A stretch of DNA of 64,000 nt from JAGWBF01 sp963663025 (GTDB lineage Bacteria > Chloroflexota > Dehalococcoidia > Lucifugimonadales > JAGWBF01). A program made the position numbers and the translations under genes. The stretch covers positions 1 to 64,000 of the forward strand of contig OY760073.1 in the NCBI GenBank assembly GCA_963663025.1, read 5' to 3'. Positions 26,653 through 34,567 of this stretch are shown in pieces; positions within the stretch are counted from its first letter, which is position 1, and each line of letters starts with the position of its first letter. Below the pieces are notes generated by a model that was not told where the DNA came from, made no database searches, and saw nothing but the letters and a program-made list of their open reading frames with translations.

Positions 26653-26967
26653 ATGACAACCAGCCGTCAAAAAATAAGGATCGTACTGAAGGCTTTCGAC
26701 CATAAGTCCCTCGACCTGTCGGCAGGACAGATCGTGGACACAGCCGAGCGCACCGGGGCGGTGGTACTGGGGCCTGTGCCCCTGCCTACCCACATCCGGC
26801 GTTTTTGTGTGATCCGCTCACCTCACGTGGACAAGGACTCTAGGGAGCATTTCGAGATACGGACCCACAAGCGACTGGTTGACATAGTGGAACCCACATC
26901 CAAGACCATCGACGCCCTGACCCGGCTCAATCTGCCGGCGGGCGTCGATATCGCTATAAAGCTGTAG
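26653..26967 (+). CDS. rpsJ: 30S ribosomal protein S10
   Basis: S10 is a 30S head protein and NusE transcription factor. The 104-residue product has the conserved RIVLKAFDH start, the GPVPLPTHIRRFCVIRSPHVDK loop region and the C-terminal LPAGVDIAIKL. It is the first gene of the S10 block and follows fusA directly, so no separate S10 promoter is evident. Confidence 0.97.
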   Translation: MTTSRQKIRIVLKAFDHKSLDLSAGQIVDTAERTGAVVLGPVPLPTHIRRFCVIRSPHVDKDSREHFEIRTHKRLVDIVEPTSKTIDALTRLNLPAGVDIAIKL

Positions 26968-27041
26968 GAGAACGAGGCCTGGCTAACCCAAGTGTTGGCC
27001 GGCATGGAAGAAAGCATGGCAGGTCCCCTGGAGAAGCAGAT

Positions 27042-27659
27042 TTGATCAAGGGCATATTGGCAACAAAGATTGGGATGACCCAGGTCTTCCAGCCCAACGG
27101 GCGGGTGGTCCCCGTTACCGTTGTCCAGGCTGGGCCTTGCACCGTCACCCAGATCAAGACCGACGACCTGGACGGCTACGAAGCGGCCCAGGTCGGCTTT
27201 GGCACTGCCAAGAACCTGAACAAACCCAAGCGGGGACATATCGGCAGAGGAGCATCCTACCGATACCTGCGGGAGATGCCCGTGGACTCGGTGGGAGATC
27301 TCAGCGTGGGCCAGGAGTTCAACGCGGGCGACCTGTTCGAGGTCGGAGATAGGGTCGATGTAATTGGCAAGTCCAAGGGCCAGGGATTCCAGGGCACCAT
27401 GAAGCGCCACGGCTTTGGCGGAGGCCCCAGGACTCACGGACAGTCGGACAGGGCCAGGGCCCCCGGCTCCATCGGGGCCACAACCTACCCCGCCCGTGTG
27501 CTCAAGGGCAAGAAGATGGCGGGGCATATGGGGAATGCCCGGGTCACCGTCAAGGGCATAGAGGTGGTCCAGGTGGATGCCGAGCGGAACCTGCTCCTTC
27601 TGAAGGGGGGCCTTCCGGGAGCGCCCAACAGCCTGCTCATGATAAGAAAGGCGAAGTAG
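27042..27659 (+). CDS. rplC: 50S ribosomal protein L3
   Basis: L3 is a primary assembly protein of the 50S subunit. The 205-residue product opens with the typical KGILATKIGMTQVF and contains the GFQGTMKRHGF and HMGNARVT segments near the methylation-site loop. The start is TTG with GGAG 8 bases upstream. Length and position are standard. Confidence 0.96.
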   Translation: MIKGILATKIGMTQVFQPNGRVVPVTVVQAGPCTVTQIKTDDLDGYEAAQVGFGTAKNLNKPKRGHIGRGASYRYLREMPVDSVGDLSVGQEFNAGDLFEVGDRVDVIGKSKGQGFQGTMKRHGFGGGPRTHGQSDRARAPGSIGATTYPARVLKGKKMAGHMGNARVTVKGIEVVQVDAERNLLLLKGGLPGAPNSLLMIRKAK

Positions 27660-27700
27660 GCGCCCGGATAGGGGCCTGCAGGACTCAACGGGAAACCGGT

Positions 27701-28372
27701 ATGGAAGTACAGGTAAGAAATCTAAAGGGTGAAGTGGTGGACACCGCCGAGGTCAACGACGGCATATTCGGCGTCCCCATGAACAAGTCCGTGGTGCACC
27801 AGGCCTTGGTGATGTACCAGCAGAACCGCCGCCAGGGTACCCACCAGACCAAGACCCGTGCCTACGTCTCCGGTGGGGGTCGGAAACCGTGGCCTCAAAA
27901 GTACACCGGGCGCGCCCGGCAGGGCAGCACCCGATCCCCCCACTGGCGACACGGCGGAGTGGCCTTCGGGCCCCATCCCCGCGACTACACGAAGCAGATG
28001 CCCAAGAAGATGCGCCGCCTGGCCCTGAAGTGCGTCCTCTCCGAGAAGGTCCGGGGCGGGCGGATGATCGTACTGGATGACCTCTCCATGGATGCTCCCA
28101 GGAGCAAGGCCATGAAGGAGATCCTGGGGAACCTGGGGGTCAACGCATCAGCCCTGGTCGTCACCGAAGAGCCCCAAGCCAACGTGGTGCGCTCGGCGCG
28201 GAACCTTCCAAAGATATGGACCCTGCCTGTGGATCTGCTGAACGCCGAACAGGTGCTGAAGCCGGAAAAGATGGTGATCACCCTGGATGCTCTCAGGAAG
28301 GCCGAGGAGATGCTGGGCTCCGGGGAGAGAGAGTTCCAGGTCTCAGAGGATGGCGGTGATGAAACAGAGTGA
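27701..28372 (+). CDS. rplD: 50S ribosomal protein L4
   Basis: L4 lines the exit tunnel and in some bacteria represses the S10 operon. The 223-residue protein has the tunnel loop with the RGGGRKPWPQK-like sequence (here SGGGRKPWPQKYTGRARQGS). It overlaps rplW by 14 bases. No obvious E. coli-type S10 leader was found upstream, so autoregulation is unproven. Confidence 0.96.
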   Translation: MEVQVRNLKGEVVDTAEVNDGIFGVPMNKSVVHQALVMYQQNRRQGTHQTKTRAYVSGGGRKPWPQKYTGRARQGSTRSPHWRHGGVAFGPHPRDYTKQMPKKMRRLALKCVLSEKVRGGRMIVLDDLSMDAPRSKAMKEILGNLGVNASALVVTEEPQANVVRSARNLPKIWTLPVDLLNAEQVLKPEKMVITLDALRKAEEMLGSGEREFQVSEDGGDETE

Positions 28373-28643
28373 AGTCATCGTCAAGCCCCTCATCACGGAA
28401 AAGAGCACAATTGCCCAGGAAAGTGGCAAGTACGTCTTTCATATCGACCCTCGGGCAAACAAGGTCGAAGTAAAGCAGGCTGTCGAACAGGCCTTCAGCG
28501 TCACGGTCCTCGACGTCAACATTACGAAGAACCGGGGCAAAATGAAGCGGTTCGGCCCCCGAATGAAGAAGACACCCGACATTAAGAAAGCTGTGGTCAC
28601 CCTCAAGCAGGGAGACCGGATCCAGATTATCGAAGGGGTCTAA
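28359..28643 (+). CDS. rplW: 50S ribosomal protein L23
   Basis: L23 sits at the tunnel exit and binds SRP and trigger factor. The ATG at 28359, with AGAGGA 8 bases upstream, gives 94 residues starting MKQSEVIVKPLITEKS, the usual opening. Longer in-frame starts upstream fall deep inside rplD and were rejected. Confidence 0.95.
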   Translation: MKQSEVIVKPLITEKSTIAQESGKYVFHIDPRANKVEVKQAVEQAFSVTVLDVNITKNRGKMKRFGPRMKKTPDIKKAVVTLKQGDRIQIIEGV

Positions 28644-28647
28644 GGGA

Positions 28648-29481
28648 GTGCCTTTAAGAATACCTAACCCCAAAACGCCCGGTACCCGGGATGCTGCCCT
28701 CCCGTCTTTCGAAGAGGTCACCACCTCCAAGCCGGAGAAGTCCCTGCTTCGTCCCCAACGCAAGTCCAGCGGGAGGAACAACCGGGGACGCGTCACTCTG
28801 CGCCATCGGGGCGGCGGCTCCAAGAAGATGTACCGGGTCGTCGACTTCAAGCGGGACAAGGTGGGCGTGCCCGGCAAGGTGAGGTCGGTGGAATACGACC
28901 CCAACCGGTCGGCCCGCATCGCACTTGTGGTCTATGCAGACGGCGAAAAGCGATACATCCTGGCTCCTCTGGGCCTGGAGATAGGGGCCCGCATAGAATC
29001 GGGGCCCCGCGCCGAGATCAAGCCTGGAAACACCCTGCCTCTGCGGAACATCCCGGCGGGCACCCAGGTGCACAACCTGGAGATAACCCCTGGCAAGGGA
29101 GGCCAGCTTGTGCGCAGCGCAGGTGTGGCGGCCCAGGTGCTGTCCCGCGAAGACCCATACGTGCTCATCCGCCTCCCGTCAGGCGAGGTGCGACGGGTGC
29201 TGGTGGACTGCCAAGCTACCATCGGGCAGCTCGGCAACCCGGACCACAAGAACATAAAGCTGGGGAAGGCCGGTAAGACCCGCTACCGGGGGCGAAGACC
29301 TCAGGTGCGCGGTGTGGCCATGAGCCCCAGAGACCATCCCCACGGCGGAGGCGAGGGTCGTTCCCCCGTCGGTATGCCGGGGCCCAAGACGCCCTGGGGC
29401 AAGCCTGCCCTGGGCTACAAGACCCGCAAGAAGAAGAAGGCCAGCACCAGCCTCATGGTGAGAGGAAGAAGGAGGAGGTAA
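28648..29481 (+). CDS. rplB: 50S ribosomal protein L2
   Basis: L2 is essential for subunit association and the peptidyl transferase centre. The 277-residue product has the conserved GRNNRGRVTLRHRGGG segment and the C-terminal RGVAMSPRDHPHGGGEGRS loop (the family norm is RGVAMNPVDHPHGGGEGR; S and R replace N and V here). The start is GTG 4 bases after rplW. Confidence 0.96.
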   Translation: MPLRIPNPKTPGTRDAALPSFEEVTTSKPEKSLLRPQRKSSGRNNRGRVTLRHRGGGSKKMYRVVDFKRDKVGVPGKVRSVEYDPNRSARIALVVYADGEKRYILAPLGLEIGARIESGPRAEIKPGNTLPLRNIPAGTQVHNLEITPGKGGQLVRSAGVAAQVLSREDPYVLIRLPSGEVRRVLVDCQATIGQLGNPDHKNIKLGKAGKTRYRGRRPQVRGVAMSPRDHPHGGGEGRSPVGMPGPKTPWGKPALGYKTRKKKKASTSLMVRGRRRR

Positions 29482-29484
29482 GGG

Positions 29485-29784
29485 ATGTCCCGCTCTACCA
29501 AGAAGGGCCCCTTCGTGCATCCGAAGCTGGCCAAGAAAGTGGAAAGCGTCCAGAGGGCTGGCACAAAGTCGGTCATCCGCACATGGTCCCGGGCTTCCAC
29601 CATAATGCCCGACATGGTCGGTCTGACTATAGCGGTGCATGATGGCCGTCGCCATGTGCCCGTCTTCATCACCGAAAACACCGTGGGCCACAAGCTGGGA
29701 GAGTTTGCTCCCACCCGCACCTTCCGGGGGCATGTGGCCCGCTCTGAGAGGACGACTCAACCCCGAGGTGGGGGACGCAGGTAG
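29485..29784 (+). CDS. rpsS: 30S ribosomal protein S19
   Basis: S19 binds S13 in the 30S head. The 99-residue product begins MSRSTKKGPFVHPKL and has the conserved TWSRASTIMPDMVG and HKLGEFAPTRTFRGH segments. It lies 3 bases after rplB. Confidence 0.96.
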   Translation: MSRSTKKGPFVHPKLAKKVESVQRAGTKSVIRTWSRASTIMPDMVGLTIAVHDGRRHVPVFITENTVGHKLGEFAPTRTFRGHVARSERTTQPRGGGRR

Positions 29785-29819
29785 ATGAACGTGGCTGCCC
29801 ATTTTGAGGAGGACTCCAG

Positions 29820-30167
29820 GTGCCCGAGGTAAAGGCAACAGCAAGGGATGTCGGGGCTTCCCCCAAGAGGCTCAAGCCCATCACCGACCTGGTGCGGGGC
29901 AGGCCTGTGGAAGAAGCGTTGGACACGCTGAGGCTGCTGCCTTCACCGTGGGCCCGGACTGTGTATAAGGTTGTGAGGTCGGCGGCCGCAAATGCCGAGA
30001 ACAACCTGCTCATGGACCCGGACAACCTGGTTATCGTCAAGATAGTCGCCGACGGGGCCCGCTCCCTGAAGCGCTTCCGTCCCCGGGCCAGGGGGCGCAT
30101 AGGGCGCATCGCCAAGCGCTCCAGCCACATCACGGTGGTTGTAAACGATGCTGAGGAGGTGTCCTAG
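29820..30167 (+). CDS. rplV: 50S ribosomal protein L22
   Basis: L22 lines the exit tunnel. The 115-residue product from a GTG has the SPKRLKPITDLVRG and C-terminal RPRARGRIGRIAKRSSHITVVV segments. Its TAG is directly followed by the GTG of rpsC, with no gap. Confidence 0.95.
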   Translation: MPEVKATARDVGASPKRLKPITDLVRGRPVEEALDTLRLLPSPWARTVYKVVRSAAANAENNLLMDPDNLVIVKIVADGARSLKRFRPRARGRIGRIAKRSSHITVVVNDAEEVS

Positions 30168-30914
30168 GTGGGACATAAGACCCATCCTACGGGCTTTCGC
30201 CTGGGAATCGTAAAGGACTGGCAGACCCACTGGTACGCTCCCCGTGGCCGGGACTACCGGGAGCTGGTGCTGGAGGACCTGTCAATCCGCAACGGCATTG
30301 CCAAGGAGTACGAGGGATTCGGCAACGCAGGCATAGCGCGCATCGAGATTGACCGGGGATCCCAGGACATAGTCATCAACGTGCACTCGGCTAGGCCGGG
30401 CATTCTTATCGGACGGGATGGAGAGCGGGTAAAGAAGCTGCGCTCCCGCCTGGAAAAGCTGACCGTGCGGCGCATCCAGCTCAATATCCTAGAGATATCC
30501 CAGCCGGAGCTTAACGCATTCCTGGTGAGCCGAAACATCTCCGATCAGCTGGAGCGAAGGGTCTCCTATCGCAGGGCCATGCGCCAGGCTGCGCAGAGGG
30601 CGATGCAGGCAGGGGCCCAGGGAATAAAGATCAGCATCAAGGGGCGCATTACCGGCGCCGAGATCGCCCGCCGGGAAAAGCTCATGGATGGACGGCTTCC
30701 CCTCCACACCCTAAGGGCCGACATCGACTACAGCATCACCGAAGCCCGAACGCTGATGGGACGCATCGGCGTGAAGGTGTGGATATATAAGGGCGAAGTG
30801 CTGCCTCCGCCACCCGAGGAGATCGCAGAAGAGCTGGATACCATTGAGGTGACGGTGCATGCCGAGGACACCCCCACAGTAAACCTTGAGGAATTAGCTG
30901 ATGCTGCAACCTAA
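30168..30914 (+). CDS. rpsC: 30S ribosomal protein S3
   Basis: S3 forms the mRNA entry site with S4 and S5. The 248-residue product has the KH-domain segment GRDGERVKKLRSRLEKL and the C-terminal GVKVWIYKGE. The last 30 residues are acidic, a modest tail within the usual range. It starts with GTG right after rplV and overlaps rplP by 14 bases. Confidence 0.96.
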   Translation: MGHKTHPTGFRLGIVKDWQTHWYAPRGRDYRELVLEDLSIRNGIAKEYEGFGNAGIARIEIDRGSQDIVINVHSARPGILIGRDGERVKKLRSRLEKLTVRRIQLNILEISQPELNAFLVSRNISDQLERRVSYRRAMRQAAQRAMQAGAQGIKISIKGRITGAEIARREKLMDGRLPLHTLRADIDYSITEARTLMGRIGVKVWIYKGEVLPPPPEEIAEELDTIEVTVHAEDTPTVNLEELADAAT

Positions 30915-31332
30915 AAGGGTCAAGTACCGAAAGATGCACCGGGGACACCGGCGGGGCGTAGCCACCTCCGGGAACTCGGTATCCTTTGGAGAGTACGGCC
31001 TCAAGGCCATGGAATGTGCATGGATCACAGCCCGGCAGATAGAGGCCGCCCGTATCGCCATCAACCGCCATATGCGCCGGGGAGGCAACGTGTGGGTCCG
31101 CCTGTTCTCGGACAAGGCAGTCAGCAAGAAGCCGGCAGAGGTGCGCATGGGAGGCGGCAAGGCCGCCGTGGACCACTGGGTAGCGGTAGTCAAGCCGGGC
31201 CGGATCATGTTCGAGGTAAGCGGAGTCCGCGAAGAGGTCGCCATGGAAGCCCTGAGGTTGGCATCCCATAAACTGCCCATCGCCACCAGGGCTGTCCGCC
31301 GGGACGGGTCCGGCGATATAGCCGAAGCATAA
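30901..31332 (+). CDS. rplP: 50S ribosomal protein L16
   Basis: L16 shapes the A-site region of the 50S. The 143-residue product has the typical MLQPKRVKYRK opening, the GKAAVDHWVAVVKPGRIMFEV segment and a standard C-terminus. The start lies inside the end of rpsC (14-base overlap). Confidence 0.96.
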   Translation: MLQPKRVKYRKMHRGHRRGVATSGNSVSFGEYGLKAMECAWITARQIEAARIAINRHMRRGGNVWVRLFSDKAVSKKPAEVRMGGGKAAVDHWVAVVKPGRIMFEVSGVREEVAMEALRLASHKLPIATRAVRRDGSGDIAEA

Positions 31333-31356
31333 CCAGGTCAACGGGAGCGTAACGAA

Positions 31357-31554
31357 GTGCGAGCGCACGAAATACGAGAGATGGACAATGAGGAGCTCAG
31401 AAGGTCCCTGGAGGAGTCTTACAGGGAGCTCATGAACATCCGCTTTCGCTTGGCGACTAAACAGATGACAAACACATCTCAGGTAAGGTACGTGAAGAGA
31501 AACATAGCCCGCCTCAACACCATCATCAGGCAACGGGAACAGGGAGAATCTTAG
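31357..31554 (+). CDS. rpmC: 50S ribosomal protein L29
   Basis: L29 sits near the tunnel exit beside L23. The 65-residue product starts with GTG and has the conserved LMNIRFRLATKQMTN and ARLNTIIRQRE segments. It ends 1 base before rpsQ. Confidence 0.95.
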   Translation: MRAHEIREMDNEELRRSLEESYRELMNIRFRLATKQMTNTSQVRYVKRNIARLNTIIRQREQGES

Positions 31555-31555
31555 T

Positions 31556-32473
31556 ATGGCCAGGGAGTTTCGAAAGGTCAGAGTGGGCCGCGTAATCAGC
31601 ACCAAGATGGACAAGACTGCTTTGGTTGAGGTCCGTTGGCAGCAGCGCCATCCCATCTACAAGAAGAGCCTCCGGCGAATAACCAAGTGCTACGCCCACG
31701 ATGAAAGCAACGAATGCCTTCTCGGTGACCTTGTGCGCATCGAAGAGACGCGCCCCATCTCCAAGACAAAGCGCTGGAGAGTGCTGGCCATACTGGAGCG
31801 CCATGAGGTTGCGGAGGTGAAGCCCGTCGAACTGGACCAAGCTGTGCTGACCGAAGCTTTCACCCCCGCTGTTACGGAAGATGCCGATGCGGAACCGGCG
31901 GTTGAAATCGTCGATGAAGTCGAAGTTGTCGATGCAGAACCTGTCGCAGAAGAGATTGTCGAAGAGCCGGTGGCTGAGGCAGAGCCTGCCGTGGAAGAGG
32001 CTGTCGAAGAGCCGGTGGCTGAGGCAGAGCCTGCCGTGGAAGAAGCTGTTGAAGAGCCGGTGGCTGAAGCTGAGCCTGTCGTGGAAGAAGCTGTCGAAGA
32101 GCCAGTGGCTGAAGCTGAGCCTGTCGTGGAAGAAGCTGTCGAAGAGCCAGTGGCTGAAGCTGAGCCTGTCGTGGAAGAAGCTGTCGAAGAGCCGGTGGCT
32201 GATGCAGAGCCTGTCGCGGAAGAAGCTGTTGAGGAGCCGGTGGCTGATGCAGAGCCTGTCGCGGAAGAGGCTGTTGAGGAGCCGGTGGCTGATGCAGAGC
32301 CTGTCGCGGAAGAGGCTGTTGAGGAGCCGGTGGCTGATGCAGAGCCTGTCGCGGAAGAGGCTGTTGAGGAGCCAGTGGCGGAGGCTGAACCTGTCGCAGA
32401 AGATGTGGTAGACGAGCCTGAGCCCGCCCAGGAAGAATCAGAAGCAGACCCCGAATCGGAGACAAGGCAATGA
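31556..32473 (+). CDS. rpsQ: 30S ribosomal protein S17 with a long acidic repeat tail
   Basis: Residues 1-85 are an ordinary S17, a 16S rRNA-binding OB-fold protein, with KMDKTALVEV, CYAHDE and ETRPISKTKRWRV. Instead of ending there the frame runs on to 305 residues. The extra part (about 86-305) is almost only E, A, V, P and D. From residue 121 it is built of 15-residue tandem units of the type EEPVADAEPVAEEAV, eleven in all with the first degenerate. The frame stays open through every repeat and ends with TGA overlapping the rplN start as ATGA, so the tail is translated in the normal operon context. It is likely disordered and strongly negative. S17 is normally 80-110 residues, so this is exceptional; function unknown. 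Confidence 0.95.
   Translation: MAREFRKVRVGRVISTKMDKTALVEVRWQQRHPIYKKSLRRITKCYAHDESNECLLGDLVRIEETRPISKTKRWRVLAILERHEVAEVKPVELDQAVLTEAFTPAVTEDADAEPAVEIVDEVEVVDAEPVAEEIVEEPVAEAEPAVEEAVEEPVAEAEPAVEEAVEEPVAEAEPVVEEAVEEPVAEAEPVVEEAVEEPVAEAEPVVEEAVEEPVADAEPVAEEAVEEPVADAEPVAEEAVEEPVADAEPVAEEAVEEPVADAEPVAEEAVEEPVAEAEPVAEDVVDEPEPAQEESEADPESETRQ
31916..32410 (+). repeat. 45-base tandem repeat within rpsQ (11 units)
   Basis: Eleven consecutive 45-base units encode the acidic S17 tail. Unit 1 (31916-31960) is degenerate; units 2-11 begin at 31961 and then every 45 bases to 32366. Adjacent units are nearly identical but fall into sub-types (GAAGAGCC versus GAGGAGCC, GAGGCA/GAAGCT versus GATGCA), suggesting successive duplication of single units. 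Copy number may vary between strains. Confidence 0.95.
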
Positions 32474-32835
32474 TCCAGACCTTTTCCCGACTTGTAGTAG
32501 CTGACAACAGCGGCGCCCGGGAGATCATGTGTATCAACATCCCGGGGTCCAGCCGTCGCCGGTATGCTTCCATCGGTGACATCATCGTGGGCGCAGTCAA
32601 GGAAGCTGCCCCAATGGCGGGGGTAAAGAAGGGTGAGGTGGTAAGGGCGGTTATCGTTCGCACAGCTCAGCCCCACCGGAGACCCGACGGCACTTACGTT
32701 CGGTTCGACGACAACGCCGCGGTGCTGGTTACCGGGACCAACCCTCGGGGAACTCGCATATTTGGCCCCGTGGCCCGTGAACTTAGGGACAGGGGCTACA
32801 TGCGCGTCATCTCCCTCGCTCCGGAGGTTGTGTGA
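32470..32835 (+). CDS. rplN: 50S ribosomal protein L14
   Basis: L14 lies at the 30S-50S interface. The 121-residue product has the DNSGAREIMCI segment and the C-terminal PVARELRDRGYMRVISLAPEV. It starts within the rpsQ stop region (ATGA overlap) despite the abnormal length of rpsQ. Confidence 0.96.
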   Translation: MIQTFSRLVVADNSGAREIMCINIPGSSRRRYASIGDIIVGAVKEAAPMAGVKKGEVVRAVIVRTAQPHRRPDGTYVRFDDNAAVLVTGTNPRGTRIFGPVARELRDRGYMRVISLAPEVV

Positions 32836-33146
32836 TGAACATCCGCAAGGGCGATACGGTGCTGGTCATCGGGGGCAAGGAGAAGGGCCGCCGAGGGAAG
32901 GTGGAAAAGGTCCTTCCCGAAGAGAACAGGGTCACCATCGAAGGATTCAACCTGGTTGTTAAGCATATGCGCCCCACGGGCCAAGCCAGGCAGGCAGGAA
33001 GGATCCAGAAAGAGTCCCCCCTTCACATGTCAAACGTAATGTTGGTCTGCAACAAGTGCAGCAGACCCACAAGAGTCAGGATCAATCGGTTGGATGACGG
33101 AAGAAAGGTACGGGAATGTCAGAAGTGCAGGGAGACGATCGACTAG
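32835..33146 (+). CDS. rplX: 50S ribosomal protein L24, zinc-ribbon form
   Basis: L24 initiates 50S assembly. I chose the ATG at 32835, with GGAGG 7 bases upstream, over the in-frame GTG at 32832; this gives 103 residues. The KOW segment KGDTVLVIGGKEKGRRGKV is at the N-terminus. The C-terminus has two CxxC pairs (C72, C75, C95, C98), the C+ form expected to bind zinc. The last 31 bases overlap the start of rplE in another frame. Confidence 0.94.
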   Translation: MNIRKGDTVLVIGGKEKGRRGKVEKVLPEENRVTIEGFNLVVKHMRPTGQARQAGRIQKESPLHMSNVMLVCNKCSRPTRVRINRLDDGRKVRECQKCRETID

Positions 33147-33925
33147 AGGAAGCTCCCTCCCCGGCGGACGAGAGTACGGCGGAGAACGCCGCCGCGTCCA
33201 CCGAATCGAGCGCCGAGCAGGCCCAGCCCGCCAGGGCGAGGGCTCCTCGTAGTGGGTCCAGGGCCGCACGTGGGACGTCTTCGAGAAGCTCGTCCGGAAG
33301 AGGGAGCAGGTCTGCTGCCGCAACTCCGGCTGCCGAAGAGGAAGCCGCTCCCGCCAGCCCGCCTCCCCAGGTGAGTGCTACGCCCAGACTAAAGGAGTTG
33401 TACCGGACCGAGGTAGTGCCGGCCATGCTCCAGGAGTTTGGGTACAAGAACGTGGTGCAGGTGCCGAAGCTGAAGAAGGTGGTGTTGAACATAGGCTTGG
33501 GAGAGGCGCTGACCAATCCCCGGGCCATGGAGAGCGCGGCAAAGGACCTCAGCACCATATCGGGCCAGAAGCCGATAGTCACCCGGGCCAAGAAGTCCAT
33601 AGCAGGCTTCAAGCTCAGGGAAGGAAACCCCATAGGCATGTGCGTCACCCTCCGTGGCACACGGATGTACCAGTTCATGGACCGCTTGCTCAATGCGGCC
33701 CTTCCCCGTATCCGGGACTTTCGCGGGGTGCCCGCTACCAGCTTTGACGGACGAGGCAACTACTCCCTGGGTATCCGCGAACAGATTATCTTTCCTGAAA
33801 TCGACTACGGGCAGATCGAGCGCATACGCGGACTACAGATAACGATCAACACTACGGCAAGGACCGACGCCGAAGCAAATCGTCTCCTTGCGTTGATGGG
33901 AATGCCCTTCGTCAGGCAGAACTGA
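33116..33925 (+). CDS. rplE: 50S ribosomal protein L5 with N-terminal extension
   Basis: L5 binds 5S rRNA and the P-site tRNA elbow. Residues from about 91 on are standard L5 (LKELYRTEVVPAM, VLNIGLGEA, GNYSLGIREQIIFPEI), about 180 residues. Before them are about 90 low-complexity residues rich in A, S, E, P and R: acidic in the first 35, basic with SR/GR pairs in the middle, acidic again before the fold. The ATG at 33116 lies inside rplX. No in-frame ATG, GTG or TTG near the fold start was evident from the translation, so the extension seems real, but a shorter start cannot be excluded. Confidence 0.92.
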   Translation: MSEVQGDDRLEEAPSPADESTAENAAASTESSAEQAQPARARAPRSGSRAARGTSSRSSSGRGSRSAAATPAAEEEAAPASPPPQVSATPRLKELYRTEVVPAMLQEFGYKNVVQVPKLKKVVLNIGLGEALTNPRAMESAAKDLSTISGQKPIVTRAKKSIAGFKLREGNPIGMCVTLRGTRMYQFMDRLLNAALPRIRDFRGVPATSFDGRGNYSLGIREQIIFPEIDYGQIERIRGLQITINTTARTDAEANRLLALMGMPFVRQN

Positions 33926-33935
33926 GGTACTTGTA

Positions 33936-34121
33936 TTGGCTAAGAAATCCAAGATAGCAAAGTGGAAGCAACCCCCGAAGTTCCCGGTGCGGAACCACAA
34001 CCGGTGCAACCGCTGCGGCAGGCCAAGGGCCTTCATCCGCTACTTCGGTCTGTGCCGCATCTGCATGAGGCAGCTAAGCCTCCTTGGGGAGCTTCCTGGA
34101 GTGCGCAAGGCTAGCTGGTAG
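33936..34121 (+). CDS. rpsN: 30S ribosomal protein S14, zinc type (type Z)
   Basis: This 61-residue S14 has the zinc site C24, C27, C40 and C43 (CNRC and CRIC) and ends with the conserved GVRKASW. The start is TTG 10 bases after rplE. It is the short C+ form found in many Gram-positive-like and Chloroflexota genomes. Confidence 0.96.
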   Translation: MAKKSKIAKWKQPPKFPVRNHNRCNRCGRPRAFIRYFGLCRICMRQLSLLGELPGVRKASW

Positions 34122-34168
34122 CAGATGATGAACACTAGAGAAAAACAACGCATTGCCGGGGGGCAAAG

Positions 34169-34567
34169 ATGCCGGTAACCGACCCAATAGCAGACATGTT
34201 GACCCGTATCAGGAACGCTCAGCAGATGCGCCATGACCATCTGGTCATGCCCGTATCCAAGGCCAAGGTCGCCATCGCCAAGATACTGAAAGAGGAGCGC
34301 TTCATACGGGACTACGACCTGCTGCGGGGCCAACCCCACCCCCAGCTGCGCATTCACCTGACCTATCGCGAGAACAAGGGCCTGCCTATAACCGGCCTCA
34401 AGAAGGTCAGCAAGCCCGGCCTCAGGGTCTATGTGGGCAAAGGCGAGATCCCCAGGGTGTACGGAGGAGTGGGCATAGCGATATTGTCCACGTCCAGCGG
34501 CATCATGACCGGCAAGGAAGCCTGGGAGAAGGGGATAGGAGGAGAGCTGCTCTGCTATGTCTGGTGA
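34169..34567 (+). CDS. rpsH: 30S ribosomal protein S8
   Basis: S8 binds helix 21 of 16S rRNA. The 132-residue product has the DPIADMLTRIRNA opening and the STSSGIMTGKEA segment near the C-terminus. It overlaps the rplF start by 11 bases. Confidence 0.96.
   Translation: MPVTDPIADMLTRIRNAQQMRHDHLVMPVSKAKVAIAKILKEERFIRDYDLLRGQPHPQLRIHLTYRENKGLPITGLKKVSKPGLRVYVGKGEIPRVYGGVGIAILSTSSGIMTGKEAWEKGIGGELLCYVW

Noticed and set aside
31690..32676. Long minus-strand frame of 328 codons rich in Ser, Ala, Thr and Gly opposite rpsQ
   Set aside because: It is the mirror of the 45-base repeat; S17, L14 and their spacing on the plus strand explain the region.
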